The notes: generated from the letters alone by a model not told the origin. Shown: positions 20,703-31,896, numbered from the stretch's first letter. The stretch is DNA of 59,944 bases from Actinomycetota bacterium (GCA_009380005.1 WHSQ01000011.1:1-59944); one strand, 5' to 3'. A program made the numbers and translations.

Positions 20703-21463
20703 AGGTCCGGCTCGACCTCGCGTACGACGGCAGCTCGTTCCGCGGTTTCGCACGGCAACCGCAGGTGCCCACCGTTCAGGGAACGCTCGAACTCGCCCTC
20801 TCCAAACTCACCGGCCGGGACGTGGTCACGACGGGGGCGGCTCGGACCGATGCCGGCGTCCACGCACTGGGTCAAGTCGTGTCCGTCCCCGACCTTCCCG
20901 ATCACGCCGATGTCGACGACCTTCGGCGAAGGCTGAACGCGATCTGTGGACCGGCGATGGCGGTCAATGCTGCAAGCGCGGTCTCGGACGATTTCGACGC
21001 TCGCTTCAGCGCCCGATCCCGGACGTACGTATATGCGTTGTCGGACGCGCCCGTCCACGATCCCTTCCTGGCGCCCACCGTGCTCTTCCACAACGCCGGC
21101 CTCGACGTGGACGCTATGAACGAGGCGGCCGGCCACCTGGCCGGTGCCCATGACTTCGCCGCCTTCGGCCGGGTCGGCGAGGGCAAGACCTCGGTGCGCA
21201 ACTTGTTCGAGCTGCGCTGCACCCGCGCCGGCCACCTGATCCGGGTGCGGGCTCGGGCCAACGCGTTCATCCAGCAGATGGTCCGGTCGCTGGTCGGAAC
21301 CCTGATCCAGGTGGGGGAGGACCGCCTCGACCCCAGCGCCATCCCGGGGATCCTCGAGGGCCGGGATCGGGCCGCAGCCGGACCGGTGGCGCCGCCGCAC
21401 GGGCTCTGCCTGGTGGCGGTCGAGTACGACGAAGGCTGGTCCGCCCCGCCGACTGCAACATGA
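20699..21463 (+). CDS. truA: tRNA pseudouridine synthase A, apparent CTG start
   Basis: TruA modifies U38-U40 in the anticodon arm. The protein has [27 protein letters not shown], and the catalytic aspartate in [12 protein letters not shown]. The first in-frame ATG/GTG/TTG is the GTG at 20765, which would delete the conserved first strand; the conserved sequence begins right after a CTG at 20699 that overlaps the rplQ TGA (CTGA), with AGGA about 12 bases upstream. A sequencing change of ATG to CTG is an alternative. The last residues, PPTAT, and the stop lie inside a repeat element. Confidence 0.85.
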   Translation: MKVRLDLAYDGSSFRGFARQPQVPTVQGTLELALSKLTGRDVVTTGAARTDAGVHALGQVVSVPDLPDHADVDDLRRRLNAICGPAMAVNAASAVSDDFDARFSARSRTYVYALSDAPVHDPFLAPTVLFHNAGLDVDAMNEAAGHLAGAHDFAAFGRVGEGKTSVRNLFELRCTRAGHLIRVRARANAFIQQMVRSLVGTLIQVGEDRLDPSAIPGILEGRDRAAAGPVAPPHGLCLVAVEYDEGWSAPPTAT

Positions 21464-21496
21464 GTAGCGCGGGGCGCTGGTCCTGTTGTACTCGGC
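21448..21496 (+). repeat. Dumbbell palindrome, copy 1
   Basis: A 49-bp element: outer arms GCCGACTGCAACA and TGTTGTACTCGGC, a 5-nt variable part on each side (TGAGT, GGTCC), and the self-complementary core AGCGCGGGGCGCT. It overlaps the truA 3' end and gives that gene its TGA. Copy 2 follows in the same orientation 70 bp on. Confidence 0.9.
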
Positions 21497-21517
21497 ATCG
21501 CAGGATCCAGCCCGCCC

Positions 21518-21566
21518 GCCGACTACAACATCTCGAGCGCGGGGCGCTGGTCCTGTTGCACTCGGC
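21518..21566 (+). repeat. Dumbbell palindrome, copy 2
   Basis: A 49-bp unit with outer arms GCCGACTACAACA and TGTTGCACTCGGC, variable parts TCTCG and GGTCC and the same core AGCGCGGGGCGCT. Copies 1 and 2 share most of their bases and the following TCGCAGGATC, so they are a tandem pair. The rest of 21567-21707 holds the rplM promoter. Confidence 0.9.
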
Positions 21567-21584
21567 TTCGCAGGATCGCCCGGT

Positions 21585-21613
21585 TTGCCGGCCCCTCTTG
21601 GGGCCGTTATCCT
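21585..21613 (+). promoter_or_regulatory. Promoter of rplM-rpsI
   Basis: TTGCCG (21585-21590) and TATCCT (21608-21613) are 17 bp apart. The predicted leader to rplM is about 88 nt and contains GC-rich hairpins; a GAGAGGAAACC ribosome site precedes the TTG start. Confidence 0.7.
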
Positions 21614-21707
21614 GCGTCTTTCCGTGCGAGCCCGACCTCTGCCCCCGCGCCCCGTGGGGTCCCGGGGTGCGGATAGCTTTATGGCTCGGGCCTAGAGAGG
21701 AAACCAG

Positions 21708-22202
21708 TTGAAGACCCACTCCACCAAACCGAGCGAGATCGAGCGCGACTGGCTGCTCGTCGACGCCGAGGGCGTCGTCCTGGGACGCCTGGCGTCCGAG
21801 GTCGCCAAGCGGCTCATGGGCAAGCACAAGCCCAACTACGCCCCCCACCTGGACACGGGCGATCACGTCGTCGTGGTGAACGCCGCCAAGGTCGTCCTCA
21901 CCGGCAACAAGCTGTTGTCGAAGGAAGCCATCCGCCACTCCGGGTACCCCGGTGGCCTGAAGCGGGTGGCGTACTCGAAGCTGATGGTGGAGAGGCCCGA
22001 GAAGGCCATCGAGCGCGCGGTCAGGGGGATGCTGCCGAGCACGAAACTGGGTCGAGCGATGCTCAGGAAGCTGGGGGTCTACGCCGGTCCCCAACATCCG
22101 CACACCTCGCAGAAGCCGCAGACGCTCGACGTGAAACAGGTCGCGGCTCCGCATAACCCGGAACAGGCTCACACGATCGAGGAGGTAGTCCAGGGTGGCT
22201 GA
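21708..22202 (+). CDS. rplM: 50S ribosomal protein L13
   Basis: L13, 164 residues, an early-assembly protein of the 50S. It shows [49 protein letters not shown] and [21 protein letters not shown] start after GAGAGGAAACCAG. The tail is about 15-20 residues longer than usual and acidic. It overlaps rpsI by 8 bases. Confidence 0.95.
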   Translation: MKTHSTKPSEIERDWLLVDAEGVVLGRLASEVAKRLMGKHKPNYAPHLDTGDHVVVVNAAKVVLTGNKLLSKEAIRHSGYPGGLKRVAYSKLMVERPEKAIERAVRGMLPSTKLGRAMLRKLGVYAGPQHPHTSQKPQTLDVKQVAAPHNPEQAHTIEEVVQGG

Positions 22203-22587
22203 AGCCCTTACCCGGGGAACGGGTCGTCGCAAGGAGGCCGTGTGCCGCGCTCGGGTCCTGGAGGGCAGTGGCCGCTGGGAGATCAACGGCCGGCCGTTCG
22301 AGGACTACTTCCCCAGCGCTACCCACCGCATGCTGATCAACGAGCCCTTCAAACTCACCGAGACCGAGGGCCGTTACGACGTTTTCGCCAAGATCGAAGG
22401 TGGCGGCGTCAGCGGCCAGGCCGGCGCGCTGCGGCACGCGATCGCGCGGTCTCTCGTGGAGCTGGATCCCGACTACCGGCCGGCACTCAAGAAGGCCGGT
22501 TTCCTAACCCGTGATGCCCGCGAGAAGGAGCGTCGCAAGTACGGTCTAAAGAAGGCCCGCAAGGCGCCGCAGTACTCCAAGCGCTAA
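22195..22587 (+). CDS. rpsI: 30S ribosomal protein S9
   Basis: S9, 130 residues, whose C-terminal tail touches the P-site tRNA. It has [30 protein letters not shown] and ends with the conserved [15 protein letters not shown] start within the end of rplM. In mycobacteria rplM-rpsI is followed by glmM; here a 10-kb minus-strand block intervenes. Confidence 0.96.
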   Translation: MAEALTRGTGRRKEAVCRARVLEGSGRWEINGRPFEDYFPSATHRMLINEPFKLTETEGRYDVFAKIEGGGVSGQAGALRHAIARSLVELDPDYRPALKKAGFLTRDAREKERRKYGLKKARKAPQYSKR

Positions 22588-22608
22588 GCCCCGTCGAAGG
22601 TCACGTTT

Positions 22609-22659
22609 CGCCGGTGGGCCCGGAGGCCCTACCGGCCTCGGCGGGAGCTCGGCCGAGGG
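22609..22659. terminator. Paired hairpins between rpsI and the VOC gene
   Basis: Two stems lie side by side between the converging genes: GCCGGTGGGCC with GGCCCTACCGGC (one bulge), then CCTCGGC with GCCGAGG. There is no strong T run. They probably end transcription from both sides. Confidence 0.5.
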
Positions 22660-22660
22660 C

Positions 22661-23101
22661 TCAACCGACGCAGAACTCGTTGCCCTCGGGATCGTGCATC
22701 ACGACGAAGTAGATCGGGTCCTCCGGATCGTCGTGGCGGGTTCGTCGCTCCACGCTGGCGCCCAGCCCGATCAGCTCGGCGACCTTGGCCTCGACGATCT
22801 CCATCCGCCGCTCGAGCGGTAGCGCGTTGTCGCGGCCGGTCGGGTAGAGGTCGAGGTGGAGCCGGTTCTTCCCCGCCTTCGTCTCCGGCACCTCCTGGAA
22901 CCAGATCGGCGGGCGTAGCCCGGCCGGGTCGAAGAGGCGGTCGTCGAAGGCGGCCTCCGGGCCCAGCCGAGAGAGATAGTGCGCCTGCCAGGTCGTCTCC
23001 GGCTCCGTCGGCGGCACCGGCTGATATCCCAGTGCCTGCGCCCAGAACTGCGCCAGCCGGGCGGGGTCATTCGCGTCGATCGTCAGCTGCCAAAACATCA
23101 T
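22661..23101 (-). CDS. VOC (glyoxalase-like) family protein
   Basis: 146 residues with the two-module VOC fold: FWQLTIDANDPARLAQFWAQALGY at the N-terminus, LHLDLYPTGRD in the middle and YFVVMHDPEGNEFCVG at the end. This matches the glyoxalase-like domain often found in actinobacteria, whose substrates are mostly unknown. It begins six bases after the acnA stop on the same strand, so it is probably cotranscribed with aconitase. Two ATGs in a row can serve as start. Confidence 0.85.
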   Translation of the reverse strand: MMFWQLTIDANDPARLAQFWAQALGYQPVPPTEPETTWQAHYLSRLGPEAAFDDRLFDPAGLRPPIWFQEVPETKAGKNRLHLDLYPTGRDNALPLERRMEIVEAKVAELIGLGASVERRTRHDDPEDPIYFVVMHDPEGNEFCVG

Positions 23102-23107
23102 GAGCGG

Positions 23108-25855
<2,748 letters not shown>

Positions 25856-25888
25856 GTCCCTCCTGCAGGCGTAGGCGACATCCATCCC

Positions 25889-25894
25889 ATATTA
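25889..25894 (-). promoter_or_regulatory. Probable -10 box of acnA
   Basis: TAATAT on the minus strand, about 34 bases before the acnA start, with only a weak -35 (TCTACG, 17 bp upstream). Its TAA doubles as the stop of the truncated cyclopropane synthase remnant. Confidence 0.4.
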
Positions 25895-26071
25895 GGGGCC
25901 TGCGCCCGGCGCGTAGAGCAGGCGGCGAAGCGCATCGGGCGAGTTGAAGCGAAGCGTGGTGGCAACCGACGCGGGGCCGAACCCGGAGCCGTCCCAGCAC
26001 CGCACCCGCACCGGTAGATCGCTGCCCACGATGCTCTCGACGAGGGGAGCCACGACGGATGCGACCTTCAT
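25892..26071 (-). pseudogene. Truncated N-terminus of a cyclopropane-fatty-acyl-phospholipid synthase
   Basis: The 59-codon frame starting MKVASVVAPLVESIVG and continuing LPVRVRCWDGSG, LRFNSPDALRRLLYAPG resembles from memory the N-terminal region of actinobacterial CFA synthase-type methyltransferases, which normally run past 400 residues and continue after LLYAPGELG. Here it stops at once (AGP-stop), at the acnA promoter. No SAM-binding domain is nearby. It is therefore probably a remnant left when the acnA unit joined; a small working protein is unlikely. Confidence 0.6.
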
Positions 26072-26111
26072 GCTTCGAGTACAGCGCGTAGGGCCGGGCG
26101 GAGCAAGCCCC

Positions 26112-27206
26112 CTAGTTGGGTTGCAGCTCGGGACACTCCTCCGCGGATTGCTCGATGACCTCGGGGGGCGCACCCTTGAGCTGCTCGCAGATGTCGGTGG
26201 GCTGGTCCCCAGGGGTGCCTCCGCCGGGGCTTCCCATCCCGCCGAACAGCCGGGACAGCTCTTGCGAATCGACGGTGGTTGCATCCTCCGGAGCCTCGAC
26301 CTCGTCGTCGAACTCTTCGAACGTCAGGCGGAGGGCGGCCTGTTCGACGCCTTCGGGGATGTCGGCCCCCTCGAAGTCGGCGAACTGCAGGAAGTCCAGC
26401 TCCATCTGTTGGACGAAGTCGTCGTCGATCCAGAGGTCGAAGACCACATCCTCGTCCGGCAGCTCCGCCGCCGGCGGGAGTCCTGCCGTCATCATCGCGC
26501 CGAGCGATCCGGCTATCTCCTGAAAGCCGTCGTAGAAATCCCGGACGTCCAACGTTACGATCAGGTGGTCGCCGGGACCTTCCTTGTCTCCCGCCTCGGC
26601 CTTCGCGTTCCGCTCGATCAGGTTGCTGAGTTCGTTGAGGGCCTCTTGCTGCTGTGCGGCCGTCCGATCCATGTCGGCCGCCCCGACGAACTGCTTGCCC
26701 AATTCGTCCAAGCCCTCGATCTTCAGCCATTCCCCCTCGACGGCGGGCCGGGCCCAGTCGATCCCCGCGGTCTCGCCGTCGGCGACGAACCGATCCGCGT
26801 CGTCGGGGTTCCCCCCGAAGAGCTCCATGATGTCGCGCACGGCGCCTCGGAGATACATCGTCGTGCCGATGAACTTCATCTCCAGGGCGTCATCGATGCC
26901 TGCCATGTCTATCGACATCTCTGCCTGCGCCTTCTCCGGATCGGTCTCGTTACGCCCCGTTATCGTGATCGAGGAGTCGAGGACCTTCTGGGCGTCCTCC
27001 TCGCTCAGCGATCCCTCCGACATCGCTTGGATCGACCCGGTGTCGGAGCGCACCGACACCGTCATCGTGATGCCCTCGGCCTCCTTGAGCGCGTCGAAGG
27101 CGCTCGTCAGGGCCGCCTGTGGGTCCTCCTGCGGGTCGGGACCGCCACCGCCGCATGCGGCGAGACCAAGGGCCAATACGGAAAGGATCAGGACGGAACG
27201 GCGCAC
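26112..27206 (-). CDS. Secreted lipoprotein, LppX/LprG-like
   Basis: 364 residues. A short signal peptide ends in the lipobox LAAC (Cys18), then a Gly-rich linker. The mature part alternates strands (TMTVSVRSDTGS, TITGRNETDP, MYLRG) and resembles lipoproteins with a lipid-carrying half-barrel, from memory only. It has a Cys pair near the C-terminus (DICEQ ... EECPEL). It likely sits on the outer face of the membrane. It has its own promoter downstream of hemQ. Function unknown. Confidence 0.7.
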   Translation of the reverse strand: MRRSVLILSVLALGLAACGGGGPDPQEDPQAALTSAFDALKEAEGITMTVSVRSDTGSIQAMSEGSLSEEDAQKVLDSSITITGRNETDPEKAQAEMSIDMAGIDDALEMKFIGTTMYLRGAVRDIMELFGGNPDDADRFVADGETAGIDWARPAVEGEWLKIEGLDELGKQFVGAADMDRTAAQQQEALNELSNLIERNAKAEAGDKEGPGDHLIVTLDVRDFYDGFQEIAGSLGAMMTAGLPPAAELPDEDVVFDLWIDDDFVQQMELDFLQFADFEGADIPEGVEQAALRLTFEEFDDEVEAPEDATTVDSQELSRLFGGMGSPGGGTPGDQPTDICEQLKGAPPEVIEQSAEECPELQPN

Positions 27207-27222
27207 TCGAACCCCCAGCGGT

Positions 27223-27235
27223 TAGTTGGCAACTA
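27223..27235. promoter_or_regulatory. Palindromic operator at the lipoprotein start point
   Basis: TAGTTGGCAACTA, a perfect 6-1-6 palindrome, lies 6 bp downstream of the predicted -10 of the lipoprotein gene, at its start point. That position suits a repressor. The regulator is unknown. Confidence 0.5.
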
Positions 27236-27240
27236 CTCCC

Positions 27241-27269
27241 ATCGTAGGTGAACCCCGGGCGTTAGTTAA
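27241..27269 (-). promoter_or_regulatory. Promoter of the lipoprotein gene
   Basis: On the minus strand TTAACT (27269-27264) and TACGAT (27246-27241) are 17 bp apart. The -35 overlaps the hemQ stop codon. Confidence 0.6.
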
Positions 27270-27937
27270 GGCAGATCGGCTACCGCCGCGGCCAGGTCCT
27301 TGCGGATGCCGGTGAAGAAGGGGATCTCCAGCTTGGTGTAGCGCCGGGCCTCGGTCGCTCGCAGGCTCCGTAAGAGGTCGACTATGCGGCCCAGTTCGTC
27401 CGCTTCGAAGGTGAGGATCCACTCGAAGTCGCCCAGGCCGAACGCGCTGGTGGTATTGGGCTGAACGTCGTCGAACTCGCGGCCCGCCATCCCGTGCTCG
27501 CGCAGCAAGGCGCTGCGCTCTTCCGCCGGCAGCAGGTACCAATCCGTCGTCCGGACGTACGGATACACGCAGATGTAATGAAGCGGTGGTTTGCCCTGGA
27601 TGAACGCAGGAGCGTGATCGCGGGTGAACTCGGCGGGACGCGTCACGGCGACGAAGTTCTCGCGCGGCTTCAGGGCGCGACCGAGAGCCGTGTGACGAAG
27701 CTCGACGAAGAGCTCTTGGAGATGATCGGGTGACTGCGAGATCCACCAGAACATCAGATCGGCATCGGCGCGGAACCCGGCGATCGAATAGGCGCCGCGC
27801 GTCTCGACCCGGTCCGACCAGCGATCGAGCAGGTCGGCTGCCTCCTTCACGGCCAGCTCCCGATCGCTCTCGGTGAGGGCTCCCGGGATCCCCTGGAAGA
27901 CGGCGAAACTGACGAAGACCTCTTCTCTGCCGCTCAT
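27266..27937 (-). CDS. hemQ: Coproheme decarboxylase HemQ (ChdC)
   Basis: Decarboxylates two propionates of coproheme, with peroxide, to give heme b; the last step of the coproporphyrin-dependent route. 223 residues of the chlorite dismutase fold, with the family segments FVSFAVFQG, FWWISQSP, HYICVYPYVRTTDWYLLP and LREHGMAG, whose His is the expected heme ligand. The open frame extends into hemG but the ATG at 27937 gives the true N-terminus. It is the last gene of hemE-hemH-hemG-hemQ, 10 bases after hemG. Confidence 0.93.
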   Translation of the reverse strand: MSGREEVFVSFAVFQGIPGALTESDRELAVKEAADLLDRWSDRVETRGAYSIAGFRADADLMFWWISQSPDHLQELFVELRHTALGRALKPRENFVAVTRPAEFTRDHAPAFIQGKPPLHYICVYPYVRTTDWYLLPAEERSALLREHGMAGREFDDVQPNTTSAFGLGDFEWILTFEADELGRIVDLLRSLRATEARRYTKLEIPFFTGIRKDLAAAVADLP

Positions 27938-27947
27938 CGGACCAACC

Positions 27948-29318
27948 CTAACGGGCCTGGGTGACCACCTCGGCCGCCACCGCTCCCGCCGCCGCCGTGG
28001 CCTGGCGGACGCAATCCGGCAAACCCGAGCCCCGCAACCAGGCCCCGGCGACGCGAACCCTGGGGTGGATCGCGAGGGAACGTTCGATGGCTTCGACCGT
28101 GCCCAGGTGTCCGACGCGGTAGATCGGCAGGCCACCCGACCAGCGGATGCCCTGGCGACCCGTCGGCTCGGGTAATCCACCCAGGGCCTCGGAGAGATCC
28201 GCGTGGAGGAGGTCCATCAGCTCGTCGTGATCGTCCGGGAGTGCGTCAGCGGCCGCCCGGCCGGCGAAGCACCTCACGATGGTCGTGTCGGCAGGGGCGG
28301 CGTGCGGCCATTTGGACGAGTACCACGTGGCCCCGGTCAGGGTTCTCCGACGCGCGCTCGGGACCAGCAGGCCGCTCCCCTTCGGGAGTTGCAGCGGCCC
28401 TTCGTAGGAGAAGGTCGCGATCGCCACGTCGGCAGCCTCCAGCCGGCGGATGGAGCCCGCGGCCTCCTCCGACAGGGGCGCGAGGACCACGGCCGCCATC
28501 CGTGCCGGCGTCGTGACGACGACGCCGGACGCCTCGACGTCCCCCACGCTCGTCTCCACGACGTAATCGTCGCCTTGCTGCCGGACCGCGTGCGCGGCGA
28601 CGTGGGTCCGCGTGGTGAACCGCGGCAGCGCGCTGCTCAAAGCATCTACGAGCCGTTGCATCCCTCCCTGCAAACCGTAGAAGGGGGGCGCCCCTCGGGC
28701 TCCACCCGAACGACGTCCCCCTCGGAGCGCCTTCGTCAGTCGCCGGCCCTTCTCCAGTGCCGACCAGGCCTCGGGGAGGGCCGCCCGCGTGCTGACCTCG
28801 TAGGGATCGCCGGCGCGCGTTCCCGCGAGGATCGGGTCCACCATGCGCTCGAGCACCTGCCGGCCGAACCGGCGCTTCACCACGTGTCCGACGGAGACGT
28901 CGGTGGCATGGCGCGTCTCCGGCAAGAAGGCTCCGACGCGGGCGCGCAGGGCGCCCGCCCGGCTCAGGATCTGGGAGCGGCGCGCCGCTCCGATGTCGAG
29001 GGGGATGCCGAAGTACGTGGACATGGGCAGTGGGCGCAGGCCCTCATCGAGCCATACCTGCGCGCCGAAACCCGACGGCGCGATGAGCTCATCGGCCAGC
29101 CTCAGGTCGGCACACAACTCCAGCAGCATCGGGTCGTTGCCCAGGAACGAATCGGGCCCCATCTCGACGCGCGTTCCCGCGAAGTCGGTGGTCAGGATCT
29201 TCCCGCCGAGGCGATCGGAGGCCTCGACCAGGGTGACGTCGACCCGCGCCTCGTGAAGGCGGCGAGCCGCAACCAGCCCGGTGATGCCGCCTCCCACGAC
29301 GACGACGGGATGGGTCAT
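27948..29318 (-). CDS. hemG: Coproporphyrinogen/protoporphyrinogen oxidase (HemY/CgoX type)
   Basis: Oxygen-dependent FAD enzyme of 456 residues. N-terminal dinucleotide-binding motif VVVGGGITGLVAARRLHEARVDVTLVEASDRLGGK; GPDSFL region; a C-terminal FAD segment ending LPDCVRQATAAAGAVAAEV. With HemQ and the class of ferrochelatase beside it, it most likely oxidises coproporphyrinogen III to coproporphyrin III (also named hemY or cgoX). The ATG at 29318 overlaps hemH by four bases. Confidence 0.92.
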   Translation of the reverse strand: MTHPVVVVGGGITGLVAARRLHEARVDVTLVEASDRLGGKILTTDFAGTRVEMGPDSFLGNDPMLLELCADLRLADELIAPSGFGAQVWLDEGLRPLPMSTYFGIPLDIGAARRSQILSRAGALRARVGAFLPETRHATDVSVGHVVKRRFGRQVLERMVDPILAGTRAGDPYEVSTRAALPEAWSALEKGRRLTKALRGGRRSGGARGAPPFYGLQGGMQRLVDALSSALPRFTTRTHVAAHAVRQQGDDYVVETSVGDVEASGVVVTTPARMAAVVLAPLSEEAAGSIRRLEAADVAIATFSYEGPLQLPKGSGLLVPSARRRTLTGATWYSSKWPHAAPADTTIVRCFAGRAAADALPDDHDELMDLLHADLSEALGGLPEPTGRQGIRWSGGLPIYRVGHLGTVEAIERSLAIHPRVRVAGAWLRGSGLPDCVRQATAAAGAVAAEVVTQAR

Positions 29319-30217
29319 GCGGAGCGAGCGAGCCCTCTTGCGACGATCCCGGCGAGGACGTCCAGGAACTCGGGGTCGTCGTTGGGCATCGCGATGCGTT
29401 CCAGGGCGAGCCCCAGATCGTCGGCGCGCTGCCTCGCCTCGATGTCGACGTCGTAGAGGACCTCCAGGTGATCCGCGACGAAACCGACCGGAGCCAAGAC
29501 GAGGCCGGGCTCCCCGGCCGCCGCGGCCTCCTCGACGACCTCCACGATGTCGGGGCCGAGCCACGCCTCCCCCGTCCGCCCTGCGCTCTGCCACGCGATC
29601 TGCCATCGTGAGACGCCGGCCTCGGCGGCGACGACCTCGGCGGTCTCACGCAGTTGATCCGGATACGGATCCTTCTTCTGGAGTATGCGTTCGGGGAGAC
29701 TGTGGGCTGAGAAGACGACGAGAGGCTCGTCGACGCCCAACCGCTCGATCGCCTCCTTCAGGCTCCTGGCGGTCCAGCTGATGAATCCGGGCTCGACGTG
29801 CCAGCTCGTCACCATCTCGAACGTCCCCGTCCAGCCGATCTGTTCGGCCGCGATCCGGGCTCTCCGCTCGTAATCCCCGATGCTCATCGCGGAGAAGTGT
29901 GGTGCGAGGACGAAACCCACCGCTCGCTCGACCTCGTCGTCATGCATATGGCGGATGGCGTCGGCGACGAACGGCGGCGAGTGCTTCTGGCCCAGGTACA
30001 CCTTGACCCCGCCGAGCCGGTCCTCGATGCCACGAGCCTGGGCCACCGTCGTCTCGTACAGAGGCGATCCTCCGATGGCTCGGTAGCGTTCGGTCAGCTC
30101 GGCGAGAGCTTCCGGCGACGGCGGCCGGCCGTGGCGGATGTCGGTGTAGTAGCGCTCGACGTCGTCGAGGCCGCGCGCCGTCCCGTAGGCCATGACCACG
30201 ACGCCATCACTCGTCAT
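29315..30217 (-). CDS. hemH: Ferrochelatase (coproporphyrin type, CpfC)
   Basis: Inserts ferrous iron into the porphyrin. 300 residues, the soluble single-domain form. It shows [34 protein letters not shown] and [11 protein letters not shown], which includes the conserved His that receives iron, and ends in a [12 protein letters not shown] helix. Its start overlaps the hemE stop by 11 bases. In Gram-positive routes the substrate is coproporphyrin III. Confidence 0.93.
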   Translation of the reverse strand: MTSDGVVVMAYGTARGLDDVERYYTDIRHGRPPSPEALAELTERYRAIGGSPLYETTVAQARGIEDRLGGVKVYLGQKHSPPFVADAIRHMHDDEVERAVGFVLAPHFSAMSIGDYERRARIAAEQIGWTGTFEMVTSWHVEPGFISWTARSLKEAIERLGVDEPLVVFSAHSLPERILQKKDPYPDQLRETAEVVAAEAGVSRWQIAWQSAGRTGEAWLGPDIVEVVEEAAAAGEPGLVLAPVGFVADHLEVLYDVDIEARQRADDLGLALERIAMPNDDPEFLDVLAGIVARGLARSA

Positions 30218-31250
30218 CGGGGCTCCAAGCGTGGACGACGTCGACCAATCGAGCGAGCGCTTCGGCATCGGTCTCCGGCAGGACGCCGTGGCCGAGGTTG
30301 AAGATGTGTCCCCCGCCTCCACCCCGACGCAGTACGTCGCGAGCTCTCTCTTCCATGACGTGGGCCGGACCCAGGCAGGCGGCCGGGTCCAGGTTCCCCT
30401 GAAGGGCGACGCCGCCCTCGGTCCTGCGCCGGGCCACGTCCAACGGCGTTCGCCAGTCGACGCCCAGCACGTCGCATCCGGAGTTGGCCATCGCCGAGAG
30501 CAGTTCGCCGGTGCCGACTCCGAAGTAGATGCGCGGGACATTGAGGTCGCCCAACCCGTTCAGGATCCGTTCGACGGAGGGGAGTGCGTAGGTGACGAAG
30601 TCATCGGGGCTCAGCGCGCCCACCCAGCTGTCGAACAGCTGGATCGCGCCGGCGCCCGCCTCGACCTGTGCTCGCAGGTACGACAGCGTGATGTCGGCGA
30701 GCCGCTCCATGAGGCGGTGCCACAGGTGGGTCTCCGAGTACATCAGAGCCTTGGTCCTCGTATGTTGACGCGACGGCCCGCCTTCGATCAGGTAGCTGGC
30801 CAGGGTGAAGGGCGCGCCGGCGAATCCGATCAGCGGGACGGCGAGATCGTCGGCCAGAGCCTCGATCGCCTCGAGCACGAAGGGCACGTCCGCGCTCGGC
30901 TCGAGCGGTCGTAGCCGATCCAGGTCTCGCTCCCTGCGGATGGGTCGGTCGATGACGGGACCCTTGCCTTCGACGATGTCGAGCCCGATGCCCACGCCCT
31001 GGAGAGGGACGACGATGTCCGAGAACAGGATCGCCGCGTCCACGCCGTAGCGGCGGACCGGTTGGAGGGTCACCTCGACGATGAGGTCCGGAGTCCGGCA
31101 CAAGTCCAGCATGCTGTGTTCGCCGCGCAGAGCGCGGTACTCCGGCAGGCTCCGGCCCGCTTGGCGCATGAACCACACCGGGACGTGGTCCGTGTCCTGC
31201 TGGAAACACGCCCGCAGGAATCGGTAGCGGGCGTCGACGCTGGTAGCGAT
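30207..31250 (-). CDS. hemE: Uroporphyrinogen decarboxylase, apparent ATC start
   Basis: Converts uroporphyrinogen III to coproporphyrinogen [36 protein letters not shown] and [11 protein letters not shown] are diagnostic. The first in-frame ATG/GTG/TTG is the GTG at 31178, but the conserved start [11 protein letters not shown] lies upstream of it. An AGGAGGT site is ideally placed before an ATC at 31250, and an in-frame TAG at 31274-31272 limits the frame. From ATC the protein is 347 residues, the normal length. A base error for ATG is the alternative. First gene of the heme unit. Confidence 0.88.
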   Translation of the reverse strand: MATSVDARYRFLRACFQQDTDHVPVWFMRQAGRSLPEYRALRGEHSMLDLCRTPDLIVEVTLQPVRRYGVDAAILFSDIVVPLQGVGIGLDIVEGKGPVIDRPIRRERDLDRLRPLEPSADVPFVLEAIEALADDLAVPLIGFAGAPFTLASYLIEGGPSRQHTRTKALMYSETHLWHRLMERLADITLSYLRAQVEAGAGAIQLFDSWVGALSPDDFVTYALPSVERILNGLGDLNVPRIYFGVGTGELLSAMANSGCDVLGVDWRTPLDVARRRTEGGVALQGNLDPAACLGPAHVMEERARDVLRRGGGGGHIFNLGHGVLPETDAEALARLVDVVHAWSPDDE

Positions 31251-31296
31251 GGCGACCTCCTGCCCCGCATCCTACGGGGGCCGGGACTCCGGTCGG

Positions 31297-31896
31297 CTAG
31301 GACCGGACGGTCCTGAGTCCCAACGCGTCGAGCTCCAGCGCGGCGAGAGGCTCGTAGTTACCGGACGCGTACGCTCCCGCCGGATCGGGCGCCGCGCTGC
31401 GGAGCTCGTTGAGCGTTCGCCGAGCGATCGCGCGCAAAGCGAAGAGGTGCAGATCCTCCGCGTCGAGTCGGATCCGGTTCGCCGCGGAAGCCTCGGCTAT
31501 CCACCTGATGCGAGGCGGGAGCCACACGATGAGCACGAGGATGATCGGTATGAGCGCCAGCAGCACGCCGAGCCACAAGGCAAGCGCGTGCACCGCGTCC
31601 TGCTGGCTCTGGCCGGCGTCCCTCAAGAACCCTCCCGCGTCGGACAGACGATCGAACGCCGAGGCCAGATCGTCTCCCACCAGCGGCACGTCCGAGACGT
31701 CTCCCGAGACGTTGGCCGCTCCGTCTGCCACGCGCCGTCCGGCTCGCTCCACCGACCGCCCGGGACCGGCGAGCTTGTCAACCAAGCCGTGCACGATCAC
31801 CCCCACGCGCACCCAGACGATGACCCAGAGGGCGATGAAGATGTCGTTCAGGACCTGCTGCGTGCGGTGTCGAGGCACCTCTGCGTAGAGCTTCAT
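31297..31896 (-). CDS. Conserved two-helix membrane protein
   Basis: 199 residues, not assigned to a named family. Two hydrophobic stretches lie at about 17-40 and 105-127, joined by a soluble Ala/Asp/Gly/Arg-rich segment; the C-terminal 70 residues are soluble and mixed-charge. AGAGAGGATCCC precedes the ATG. It stands 46 bp before hemE on the same strand and may be cotranscribed with it. Function unknown. Confidence 0.65.
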   Translation of the reverse strand: MKLYAEVPRHRTQQVLNDIFIALWVIVWVRVGVIVHGLVDKLAGPGRSVERAGRRVADGAANVSGDVSDVPLVGDDLASAFDRLSDAGGFLRDAGQSQQDAVHALALWLGVLLALIPIILVLIVWLPPRIRWIAEASAANRIRLDAEDLHLFALRAIARRTLNELRSAAPDPAGAYASGNYEPLAALELDALGLRTVRS

